From JAWXBG01 sp044375415 (lineage in GTDB: Bacteria > Bacteroidota > Bacteroidia > Flavobacteriales_D > Sanyastnellaceae): a stretch of 24,314 nucleotides of DNA. Shown in pieces: positions 13,516-20,966 of the stretch; the first letter of the stretch is position 1, and each line of letters begins with the position of its first letter. Both the position numbers and the translations under genes were made by a program. The stretch is taken from assembly GCA_044375415.1 (NCBI GenBank), contig JBILMS010000052.1, positions 1 through 24,314 on the forward strand. Direction: 5' to 3'. The notes beneath the pieces are model-generated. The model was not told the DNA's origin and did not search any database. It was given only the letters and a program-made list of their open reading frames with translations.

Positions 13516-14907
13516 ATGAAAATAGAACAAATTTATACCGGCTGCCTTGCTCAAGGAGCCTATTACATAGAATCGGACGGTGAGGCAGCTATCGTCGATC
13601 CTATGCGTGAAATTGATGCTTACATCAAAAAGGCAGCTGATTCTGGGGCGAGAATAAAGTACATTTTTGAAACACATTTTCACGCCGACTTCGTTAGCGG
13701 TCACGTGGATTTGGCGCGAAAAACAGGGGCAACAATCATATTTGGTCCCCAAGCAAAAACGGAATATGCTATGTATAGCGCCAAGGATGGTGAGATATTT
13801 GATCTTGGTAAACTGAAGTTCAAAACTCTTCACACACCGGGACATACCTTAGAATCGACTACCTACTTATTGCAAGATGAGAATGGTAAGGACCACTGTA
13901 TTTTCAGCGGAGATACTTTATTTATTGGAGATGTGGGCAGACCGGATTTAGCAATCAAAACAGGCCTGACAAAAGAAGATCTGGCTTCGCTATTGTTTGA
14001 TTCTCTTCGCGAAAAAATAATGGTCCTGGCCGATGACGTGATCGTTTATCCTGCTCATGGTGCCGGCTCGGCATGTGGAAAAAATATGGCCAAAGAAACG
14101 TGGGACACCCTCGGTAATCAAAAAGTTAAAAACTACGCACTCAGTACTTCTCTAAGCCGCGAAGATTTCGTAAAAGAGGTTACAGACATCATGCCTGCCC
14201 CCCAGTATTTTGCCAAAAATGCTCTCATTAATAAAACAGGATATGAAAGTATGGATCACATACTCAGAAGAGGAAGTCAGCCACTGATTGCGCAGGAATT
14301 CGAAGACATTGTGAATGCAGAAGGAGCTCTGATGCTCGATACTAGGTCGGCAGCAGAGTTTGCTGCCGGACATATTCCAAATTCGATTTTTATCGGTATC
14401 GACGGAACCTTTGCGCCTTGGGTCGGAGCGATGATTACAGATTTAAATCAAGCCATCGTATTTATTGCACCTGAAGGAATGGAAAGTGAGGTGGTAACCC
14501 GATTAAGTCGAGTAGGGTACGATAACACGTTGGGGTACTTGAATGGAGGCTTTAATGCGTGGGTGGCTGCGGGCAAAGAAATATCTACCGTGGAGTGCAT
14601 AGATGCAAAGCCATTTGCCGGTGCAATTAAAACTCAAGAACTAAATGTTCTAGACGTTCGACGTCAGGGAGAATATGGATCTGCTCATTTAGAAAGTTCT
14701 GTGAATTTGCCCCTCGATTATTTGAACAGTACAATGGATCAAGTCGATAAGGATACTACTTATCATGTTCATTGTGCAGGTGGTTATAGATCTATGATTT
14801 TCATTTCCATTCTTCAAGCCAGAGGTTATGAAAAACTAATTAATGTGAATGGCGGCTGGGGAGCTATTTCTGTAGAGTTGCCTCAAGAAGAAATAGTAAC
14901 TTCGTAA
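13516..14907 (+). CDS. Persulfide dioxygenase-rhodanese fusion (MBL fold plus two rhodanese domains)
   Basis: A 463-residue enzyme. Residues 1 to about 230 form an ETHE1-like metallo-beta-lactamase domain with THFHADFVSGH (His54, His56, Asp58, His63), His110 in HTPGH, Asp133 in SGDTLF and His181 in YPAHG. This family oxidises glutathione persulfide to sulfite with one iron. Two rhodanese domains follow (about 255-355 and 365-460). The second has an intact active loop, HCAGGYRS with Cys420. The first has IVFIAPEGME at that place and no cysteine, so it should be inactive. The protein would move sulfur between thiosulfate, persulfide and sulfite in the cytoplasm. It probably shares a transcript with the TauE-type exporter. 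Confidence 0.9.
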   Translation: MKIEQIYTGCLAQGAYYIESDGEAAIVDPMREIDAYIKKAADSGARIKYIFETHFHADFVSGHVDLARKTGATIIFGPQAKTEYAMYSAKDGEIFDLGKLKFKTLHTPGHTLESTTYLLQDENGKDHCIFSGDTLFIGDVGRPDLAIKTGLTKEDLASLLFDSLREKIMVLADDVIVYPAHGAGSACGKNMAKETWDTLGNQKVKNYALSTSLSREDFVKEVTDIMPAPQYFAKNALINKTGYESMDHILRRGSQPLIAQEFEDIVNAEGALMLDTRSAAEFAAGHIPNSIFIGIDGTFAPWVGAMITDLNQAIVFIAPEGMESEVVTRLSRVGYDNTLGYLNGGFNAWVAAGKEISTVECIDAKPFAGAIKTQELNVLDVRRQGEYGSAHLESSVNLPLDYLNSTMDQVDKDTTYHVHCAGGYRSMIFISILQARGYEKLINVNGGWGAISVELPQEEIVTS

Positions 14908-14924
14908 AAAAAAGACAAGTATAA

Positions 14925-14958
14925 AAAAAGAGCCGTCTCACATGAGGCGGCTCTTTTT
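14925..14958. terminator. Bidirectional rho-independent terminator
   Basis: AAAAAGAGCCGTCTC, loop ACAT, then GAGGCGGCTCTTTTT: a 15-bp stem with one G.T pair, an A-run on the left and a T-run on the right. It sits between the convergent dioxygenase-rhodanese gene (ends 14907) and the PDZ-protein gene (ends 14978), so it can stop both. Confidence 0.88.
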
Positions 14959-14977
14959 ATGGGTATTGTTTTTAGAA

Positions 14978-16630
14978 CTATTCTCCCTTGACAATCTTTT
15001 TGCTGTAGGTCTTTCCTTCGAGCATTATTTGCAGGAAGTACGTTCCATCAGCTTGCTCAGAAATATCTATGGCGTTTGTATAAGTGCCATCAAATGTTCC
15101 TCGTTCCTCCTGATAAACTTTGTTTCCATTAGAATCGTAGACAAGTACACTAAGTTTTCCGCTACCGTTGACATTAAAATTAAGGTTGATAAGTCCGTTG
15201 CCCGGATTAGGATAAAATGAAATCTGATCAAATACAAGATCGTTATCAAGCTTCAATTTTGGAGTAGCATTTTCATTCACTTCATTCGCTTCTTCCGGAC
15301 TAATCTCTTCAATTTCTATTCGAATAACCATCGTTTCGCGTTCACTGCGGATGCGCTCCAATTCTTCGTTTAGATTGAGTTTTTCCATTTCCAATTCTTC
15401 GATGAGTTCTTCGATATGCTTTTCAATGTCCTGATTGTCGATATCAAATTCGTAATCGTAATTGTAATTGCCATCTTCGTCCATTCCTTTAAAATCGTGG
15501 AATATTCGGAAATCTTTGAAAGCGCTTACACTTCTGGCACCTATTACACCCGACACAGATTTGGTTTTACCATCACGCTGCAATTGAATAGATACCGTAG
15601 ATCCAATTTCAGTGGCACCTATAAGGTCAGCCAATTCATCGAAATTGTTTACTTCAGTAGTGTTGTACTTGATGATTATGTCGCCCTTAAGTATTTCCAT
15701 TTCCTCGGCCGCAGAACCCTCGACGATAGTACCAATAAGAACTCCGGGCATTTCGTCATCTTCTCCCGGAGTAACGCCCAAGAAAGGTGTTTCTTTTAAT
15801 TCGAAACCTTCATCATTCCAAGAAAAAGGTTGACAAATCATTAAGCTATCACATTGAATTTTACTGCCATCCGGACATAAAATAGCAATGCTGTCCGGGT
15901 CAAAGGAGAAGTAGAATTCTTCAAAATTTAGTCCATCTAAATTTGGTATCTCAGGTATTTCCGGAATGTCAAAATTGAAAAAATTCATTTCATCCATGGC
16001 TCTCTGACCCAATTCCGCTTTGATTTTCTTTTTATTACCGTCGCGGATAACCTCCAACTTGATTTTATCACCGGCTTTTTTATCTCCGATGTATTCGATT
16101 ACTTCTTCCACACCGTCAATATCCTTATCATCAATATTGACAATAATATCTCCTGATTCTAAACCTGCTGTTTCGGCGGCAGTGCCTTCGATAATCTTAG
16201 AGATCAAGGCACCCGACTTGGCATCATCCCCCTGAACTTCCTTTAACATCACACCTAAAAAAGGTTGATTGCCACTCATCTTAAACCCTTCCATAGGAGG
16301 CATGGGTGGCATTGGAGGAAAAGGTGCGCCGGGCATATATCGCAACTGAAAATCCTGCGAATGCTCCCCATTTTCAAACTTATCAATAGTAATTTGGAAC
16401 GATTGGCCATCTTTAAGTTTACCAAACTCATCCAATAGACCCATTTCTTTTAAAATGGTTTCAATGTCTTGCCCCTCGGCTATTTCAAACTCTCGGGTTT
16501 CTTCAACCACATCGCCATTTTGGTTCTTTTTGATGTAGATATGGGCTTTACTTTGAGCCCAAACCATGGGCGAACAAAAGGCGAAAACAACAAAAGCAAC
16601 TGCAAAATTCTTTAGGTAAATATTCTTCAT
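14978..16630 (-). CDS. Secreted two-PDZ protein with T9SS C-terminal sorting domain
   Basis: A 550-residue protein with a signal peptide (about 1-25, ending CSPMVWAQS). Two PDZ domains follow: PDZ1 at about 120-212 (PFLGVMLKEVQGDDAKSGAL, GLESGDIIVNIDD) and PDZ2 at about 285-370 (PFLGVTPGEDD, ILKGDIIIKYNT). No HtrA-type protease domain precedes them. A charged stretch at about 405-455, rich in Glu/Leu/Lys with heptad spacing, is probably coiled coil. The last 80 or so residues form a type A Por sorting domain (SFYPNPGNGLINLNF ... GTYFLQIMLEGKTYSKKIVK), so the protein is exported by type IX secretion. Three cysteines lie between the PDZ domains. Role unknown; surface scaffold or peptide binder is likely. 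Confidence 0.85.
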   Translation of the reverse strand: MKNIYLKNFAVAFVVFAFCSPMVWAQSKAHIYIKKNQNGDVVEETREFEIAEGQDIETILKEMGLLDEFGKLKDGQSFQITIDKFENGEHSQDFQLRYMPGAPFPPMPPMPPMEGFKMSGNQPFLGVMLKEVQGDDAKSGALISKIIEGTAAETAGLESGDIIVNIDDKDIDGVEEVIEYIGDKKAGDKIKLEVIRDGNKKKIKAELGQRAMDEMNFFNFDIPEIPEIPNLDGLNFEEFYFSFDPDSIAILCPDGSKIQCDSLMICQPFSWNDEGFELKETPFLGVTPGEDDEMPGVLIGTIVEGSAAEEMEILKGDIIIKYNTTEVNNFDELADLIGATEIGSTVSIQLQRDGKTKSVSGVIGARSVSAFKDFRIFHDFKGMDEDGNYNYDYEFDIDNQDIEKHIEELIEELEMEKLNLNEELERIRSERETMVIRIEIEEISPEEANEVNENATPKLKLDNDLVFDQISFYPNPGNGLINLNFNVNGSGKLSVLVYDSNGNKVYQEERGTFDGTYTNAIDISEQADGTYFLQIMLEGKTYSKKIVKGE

Positions 16631-16669
16631 CTCCGTTAGAATGTTTTTTAAACCGTTTGAATAACATCA

Positions 16670-16677
16670 CGAAGGTA
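16670..16677 (-). promoter_or_regulatory. Putative -7 box (TACCTTCG) for the PDZ protein gene
   Basis: On the minus strand TACCTTCG fits TAnnTTYG and lies 39 bases before the ATG at 16630. This is a longer leader than most genes here. No clear -33 TTG. Confidence 0.3.
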
Positions 16678-16817
16678 AATGCACCTAAAACACTTTCATT
16701 GTTAAAAGCATTGTAAAGAATGTTAAGGACAGTTTACTAAACGAACAACATGCCTTCAAGTGGCCTGATAATAAAATGATTAGAAAGTAGTGTGACAGAA
16801 GTCACTCAGAGAATTTT

Positions 16818-17963
16818 TTAGTCCTGAGCGAAAAAACGAATGAAATTTCGCGGGATCAAGTGCACATCCTTATAATAGAAGTGTATGATGTCCTTGTAGG
16901 TGTAACCATATCCTGCCATCACCATAGCACCTTCCTGACAAAGGCCAACGCCATGACCAAATCCACGGCCCATCAGTTTTACTTCATGACCTTCGGGTTC
17001 AACAGTAAAATATGTTGACTTCAATTTGAAGTCTTCACGCATTGCTTTAGTCGGGATAGATGAGGTACTATCAACCGGAAAATACTGCCGCGAAGAAGGG
17101 GAAACACACGCATATAGACTGTCGGTGTGAATAAGTTTTTTACGCACGAGATAACCTTGCCAATCTCCCGTAGGAATTCGCTTTTCCCATTGGCTGTTCG
17201 GCATCTTAACACAAAATGTATCCGGCCGTCCAACCAGATAAGACACAGGTTTGCTCCACACTTCCTCTGAGTTTACGGTGTGTCCACCACAATTGCTGTG
17301 AAAAGTGGCCGTGATCAAATCGATATTCGCATCCACTACGACCACATCTTCCGTAGTTTTCACGGCCCGTGGAATCAAGGTTTCAAATTGAGATTTGCCA
17401 TGATATACTTGACAATGGGTAGCATCGCATAAATGAAATCCCTCTGCTTCGTGTCGACGCAGATTATTGAGCGCGTACGTGCGGCTGATCACCGCCTGAA
17501 CTTTATAATACTCGATAAGTTTGTCTTTGCCTGATTCAGCTTCAACAACGCCACCAACGTATTCTTCAAGACCAATTTCCATAACAATTTGCAACCCATT
17601 TCCCTTTTTGTAGAACTCAAGATCGCTTTCGTAAAGCCTCATATTACTTTTCTTGGAAGGCGGTCTTAAGCGATAGGTTGTTCCTGTTCCAACCGATAGC
17701 TGTAATTTGGCACAGGTGCGCGTGAATTTCCCTTTGACACTGATTAAAAAGGAAGAACCTTGCGTAGAAATCTGTACTGTTTCTCCATTTTTTAGGTAAA
17801 GTTCTTCTGAATCATTTAATAAAAGAGTGGTTTTACCCTGCACAGGAACGATATCTAAACGCTCTAACGGAGTACCTTGAAATAGACCAATACGCAATTC
17901 TCCTCCCGCTAGCATTGACAGGGAAAGCATTGAAAAAAGAAATAATGCAGAGAGATGTCTCAT
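16818..17963 (-). CDS. SpoIID/LytB domain protein
   Basis: A 381-residue exported protein (signal peptide about 1-19, ending MLAGG). The SpoIID domain occupies about 125-370: a Glu in GVVEAESG at the place of the catalytic acid of B. subtilis SpoIID, KVQAVISRTYAL, DATHCQVYHG, TFHSNCGGHT and the C-terminal signature GRGFGHGVGLCQEGA. In Bacillus this family is a lytic transglycosylase that cuts glycan strands already stripped of stem peptides. In a non-sporulating Bacteroidota it most likely takes part in peptidoglycan turnover in the periplasm. It follows lpxB by 33 bases on the same strand. A degenerate -7 box, TAATTTAG, ends four bases before its ATG. Confidence 0.88.
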   Translation of the reverse strand: MRHLSALFLFSMLSLSMLAGGELRIGLFQGTPLERLDIVPVQGKTTLLLNDSEELYLKNGETVQISTQGSSFLISVKGKFTRTCAKLQLSVGTGTTYRLRPPSKKSNMRLYESDLEFYKKGNGLQIVMEIGLEEYVGGVVEAESGKDKLIEYYKVQAVISRTYALNNLRRHEAEGFHLCDATHCQVYHGKSQFETLIPRAVKTTEDVVVVDANIDLITATFHSNCGGHTVNSEEVWSKPVSYLVGRPDTFCVKMPNSQWEKRIPTGDWQGYLVRKKLIHTDSLYACVSPSSRQYFPVDSTSSIPTKAMREDFKLKSTYFTVEPEGHEVKLMGRGFGHGVGLCQEGAMVMAGYGYTYKDIIHFYYKDVHLIPRNFIRFFAQD

Positions 17964-17967
17964 AGTA

Positions 17968-17975
17968 CTAAATTA
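17968..17975 (-). promoter_or_regulatory. Weak -7 box (TAATTTAG) abutting the SpoIID-gene start
   Basis: On the minus strand TAATTTAG differs from TAnnTTTG at one base. The four bases TACT separate it from the ATG at 17963. The gene may instead be read through from lpxB. Confidence 0.28.
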
Positions 17976-17996
17976 CCTTACGACTAAACGTGAAAA

Positions 17997-19130
17997 TTAT
18001 GAGTGATACATACTTTTCAACATCGAGGTTGCAGTTTTCGCGCTTGCACCCGGGCCACCCAACAACTTCCATATCTCCGCATAGTCTGTTTCCATCTTTT
18101 TTCGGGCATCCTCGTTTTTGATAAGCAACGATAATTCCTCAAACAAACGCCGGGGATTCATTTCACCTTGAATAAGCTCCTTAACAATTATGCGATCAGC
18201 AATCAGATTTACTAAAGAGATGTACTTCACTTTTATCAATCTTCGTGCAATCTGGTAGGAGATAGGATTCGCTTTATAACAAACCACTTGTTTTAAACCG
18301 AATAAAGCCGACTCCAATGTTGCCGTACCCGAAGTAACAAATCCGGCCTCCGCAGCATGCATGATGTTGTAAGTCTGACCGGCTATAAATGGAATAGATT
18401 CATCAGGACAAATGGATCTATAAAAAGAGATGTCTTGAGAAGGTGCAGCAGCGACTATTATCTGATGTGTTTTAATTTTTTGTGCAGCTTCCAACATCAC
18501 AGGGAGCATGGTCGATATTTCTTGTTTTCTACTTCCCGGCAATATAGCAATGATGGGCTTTTCGCCTAAGTTATGCTGTTTCCTGAATTCATCATTGTTA
18601 AATCGACGATCGTCGGAAATAACATCGAGCAGAGGATGCCCAACAAAATCTACGTCGTATCCGTGTTTTTTGTAAAAGGCTTTTTCAAAAGGAAGAACAC
18701 AGTACATCTTGTCGACGAACTTCCCAATTTTATGCACACGTGCTTCTTTCCATGCCCATATTTGAGGAGAGATGTAATAAAAAACTTTTATTCCTCTGGC
18801 TTTTGCCCACTCGGCCATGCGAAGATTAAATCCGGGATAATCGATTAAAATGAGCGCATCCGGTTTGAATGTTTCTATGCTCTCTTTACAAATTTTGAAG
18901 TTCCGCAAAATGGTGCGTATGTTCATGATTACTTCCGCGAAGCCCATAAAGGCAAGACTTCTGTAATGTTTCAAGATTTTTACTCCGGCCTCTTGCATCA
19001 GATCGCCACCCCAACCTTCAATTTCTACTCCGGGCGATTGTTTATATAATTCTTTTACCAAATTCGATGCATGAAGATCGCCACTAGCTTCTCCTACAAT
19101 GATGAAGATTTTCGGGTGAAGTGCTGACAT
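17997..19130 (-). CDS. lpxB: Lipid-A-disaccharide synthase
   Basis: A GT19 glycosyltransferase that joins UDP-diacylglucosamine and lipid X to make the lipid A disaccharide on the inner face of the cytoplasmic membrane. The 377 residues are the usual length and carry the family motifs in order: VGEASGDLHASNL near 12-24, YYISPQIWAWKEARV near 118-132, DFVGHPLLD near 161-169, ILPGSRKQEI near 196-205 and TSGTATLESAL near 262-272. It starts six bases after the small membrane protein and belongs to a surE-orf-lpxB run, with the SpoIID gene behind it. Confidence 0.95.
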   Translation of the reverse strand: MSALHPKIFIIVGEASGDLHASNLVKELYKQSPGVEIEGWGGDLMQEAGVKILKHYRSLAFMGFAEVIMNIRTILRNFKICKESIETFKPDALILIDYPGFNLRMAEWAKARGIKVFYYISPQIWAWKEARVHKIGKFVDKMYCVLPFEKAFYKKHGYDVDFVGHPLLDVISDDRRFNNDEFRKQHNLGEKPIIAILPGSRKQEISTMLPVMLEAAQKIKTHQIIVAAAPSQDISFYRSICPDESIPFIAGQTYNIMHAAEAGFVTSGTATLESALFGLKQVVCYKANPISYQIARRLIKVKYISLVNLIADRIIVKELIQGEMNPRRLFEELSLLIKNEDARKKMETDYAEIWKLLGGPGASAKTATSMLKSMYHS

Positions 19131-19136
19131 ATTGGA

Positions 19137-19448
19137 TTAATAGTAATAAATAATCACAGGCACCGTAATTACCAGTACAGCTAATAATCCTTTGCATAAA
19201 TTCATGTAGTTTTTTTTCAGGAAAATGTAGAATAAAACTACGTTTGACAATACGCAAATAGTAATGATCTTCGAAGTAAAGTAGCCCTCGAAGCCCGCGA
19301 AAATATCTAAATAGAAATCGTGGATTGTTCTGTCGTTGAGCCAAGCCCAAATTCCGGCGTAAAGAAAGTAAGAGATAAAAGAGGCAATGATCCCCATTGC
19401 AATTCCAACCCAAACTTTATCCCACTTCGTTTTTATTGAAGATTCCAT
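19137..19448 (-). CDS. Small membrane protein between surE and lpxB
   Basis: A 103-residue protein from the ATG at 19448 (MESSIKTKWDKVWVGIAMG). Three hydrophobic segments are visible: about 13-32, 60-78 and 84-102, with an amphipathic stretch (NDRTIHDFYLDIFAGFEGYF) between the first and second. It ends in a tyrosine run right after the last helix. It overlaps the surE 3' end by 16 bases and stops six bases before lpxB, so it is translated as part of that operon. I do not recognise the family; the location suggests an envelope role. The frame is open up to 19532, but that part is read out of frame within surE and looks non-membrane and Ser/Arg-rich. Confidence 0.75.
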   Translation of the reverse strand: MESSIKTKWDKVWVGIAMGIIASFISYFLYAGIWAWLNDRTIHDFYLDIFAGFEGYFTSKIITICVLSNVVLFYIFLKKNYMNLCKGLLAVLVITVPVIIYYY

Positions 19449-20212
19449 TGCTGAAGATTTGAAATAACGTGATATGCTGTCAAGTCGTAATGAACGGGAA
19501 CTACAGAAACAAAATTGTGTTTGAGTGCCCATTCATCCGTGTCTTCACCATGATCAAAATTCTTGAATTCACCCATCAACCAATAATAGTCATTGCCCGA
19601 TGGGTCTTTCCGATGATCGAAGGTATCTTGCCAATAGGCCTTGGCTTGACGGCATATTTTTATTCCTTGAATTGTATCCAAATTACCTTTTGGAATATTT
19701 ACATTCAAACAAATACCCTCGGGCATTCCGTTGGCTATAATTTCCTCACACACTTTTCGAGCGAAAAACATCGATGCGTCAAAATCTGCATCTACATCAC
19801 TGTTGAGAAGCGAAAAACCTACCGAGGGAATGCCCTCAACCGCGCCTTCAACGGCCGCGGACATAGTGCCGGAGTATATTACATTGATCGAAGAGTTTGC
19901 ACCGTGATTGATACCTGAAACAAGCAAATCCGGTTTTCTATGCAGCACTCTATATATCGCCATTTTTACGCAGTCTACAGGTGTTCCGGTGCACGAATAC
20001 GCCTGTACATCTTCGGGGAAAGTCACACTTCCAAAACGAAGAATTCCATTTATGGTAACGGCATGCCCCATACCGCTTTGAGGTTTATCCGGAGCAACCA
20101 CAACCACATCTCCAAGTGGCATTACCGCTTTCACAAGAGAAAGGATTCCTTTGGCAGTTACACCATCATCGTTGGTTACAAGTATGAGGGGTCTTTGAGT
20201 ACTTGATGTCAT
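19433..20212 (-). CDS. surE: 5'/3'-nucleotidase SurE
   Basis: A metal-dependent nucleoside monophosphatase (259 residues from the ATG at 20212). Family motifs: ILVTNDDGVTAKGI with the metal-binding Asp-Asp near 11-12, VVAPDKPQSGMGHAVTI, GTPVDCVKMA, and LVSGINHGANSSINVIYSGT containing the active-site Asn and Ser. It is somewhat longer in the C-terminal part than the E. coli enzyme (253). The frame is open up to 20269, but the extra 19 residues contain the promoter and have no similarity. TATGTTTG ends four bases before the chosen ATG. It is the first gene of the surE-orf-lpxB run and is divergent from the small T9SS cargo gene. Confidence 0.94.
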   Translation of the reverse strand: MTSSTQRPLILVTNDDGVTAKGILSLVKAVMPLGDVVVVAPDKPQSGMGHAVTINGILRFGSVTFPEDVQAYSCTGTPVDCVKMAIYRVLHRKPDLLVSGINHGANSSINVIYSGTMSAAVEGAVEGIPSVGFSLLNSDVDADFDASMFFARKVCEEIIANGMPEGICLNVNIPKGNLDTIQGIKICRQAKAYWQDTFDHRKDPSGNDYYWLMGEFKNFDHGEDTDEWALKHNFVSVVPVHYDLTAYHVISNLQQWNLQ

Positions 20213-20216
20213 TGGG

Positions 20217-20224
20217 CAAACATA
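20217..20224 (-). promoter_or_regulatory. Putative -7 box (TATGTTTG) abutting the surE start
   Basis: On the minus strand TATGTTTG matches TAnnTTTG exactly. Four bases (CCCA) separate it from the ATG at 20212. A TTG lies about 25 bases further up, at the long end of the accepted range. Confidence 0.5.
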
Positions 20225-20284
20225 GCAATGCTCTGAACTAAACCGATAGCAATAAGTTTTAACTTGCACACGTTTCGATCAACA

Positions 20285-20890
20285 ATGCAAAAAGTAATTC
20301 TATTCCATTTTCTATTCTTCGCTTTGTGTAAAAGCACTTTGGCCCAAACTGAGGGTCAAGAGATTCTCAGCGGGTTTTCGATTTACCAACAAGGTGATGA
20401 AATACGTATTCAAGTAACTATTGAAGCAGGCACTTCCTCATGCCTTGGAATTGATTTGGAACGAAAAATAGGGGAGGGAGAATTCGAAATAATCGACAAT
20501 ATTCCCGGAATTTGTGGCGGAAGTGAATTCGAAGAATCGTATGTTTTCAAAGATATCAACCCCTTGTCCGGCAAGGAACTTTCCTATCGACTGAATCTAG
20601 GCAATGTCGGACGATCGGAAGTGCTCTCTATCTATTACGTTGTTTTGGAGAATGGGATTTCCATTTACCCAAATCCGGCCATAGATGTCATACAAGTTAT
20701 GCTAGATAAGCCTTATGGTATTGAATGTGATGTGGAAGTTTCCAATTCGCAAGGACACATTGTTTTCTCGCTAGAAAAATGGATACAACCTTCTTTTGCC
20801 ATCTCATGCTCCCACTGGCAAAACGGGATTTACACGGTTAAGGTGCGAAGTGAACAAACCGAATGGGTAAAACAGTTTATACTTCTATAG
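20285..20890 (+). CDS. Small secreted protein with T9SS sorting domain
   Basis: A 201-residue protein starting MQKVILFHFLFFALCKSTLA, then QTEGQ: a clear signal peptide. The middle (about 25-120) is a beta-rich domain with paired cysteines (SSCLGIDLERK and IPGICGG) and no motif I recognise. The last 75 residues are a type A Por sorting domain: SIYPNPAIDVIQVMLDKPYG, then WQNGIYTVKVRSEQ and KQFILL. It would be secreted and anchored by type IX secretion. The frame is also open from a TTG at 20264, adding seven residues; the ATG is preferred because the signal peptide begins there. Its 5' side faces surE. Function unknown. Confidence 0.8.
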   Translation: MQKVILFHFLFFALCKSTLAQTEGQEILSGFSIYQQGDEIRIQVTIEAGTSSCLGIDLERKIGEGEFEIIDNIPGICGGSEFEESYVFKDINPLSGKELSYRLNLGNVGRSEVLSIYYVVLENGISIYPNPAIDVIQVMLDKPYGIECDVEVSNSQGHIVFSLEKWIQPSFAISCSHWQNGIYTVKVRSEQTEWVKQFILL

Positions 20891-20966
20891 TGAGGTAGAT
20901 CATTCTTGTGTTTTCTTTGCACTCAGTCTATCACTTCTTATCCTCATCTTTGCGCAAATTTCATTT

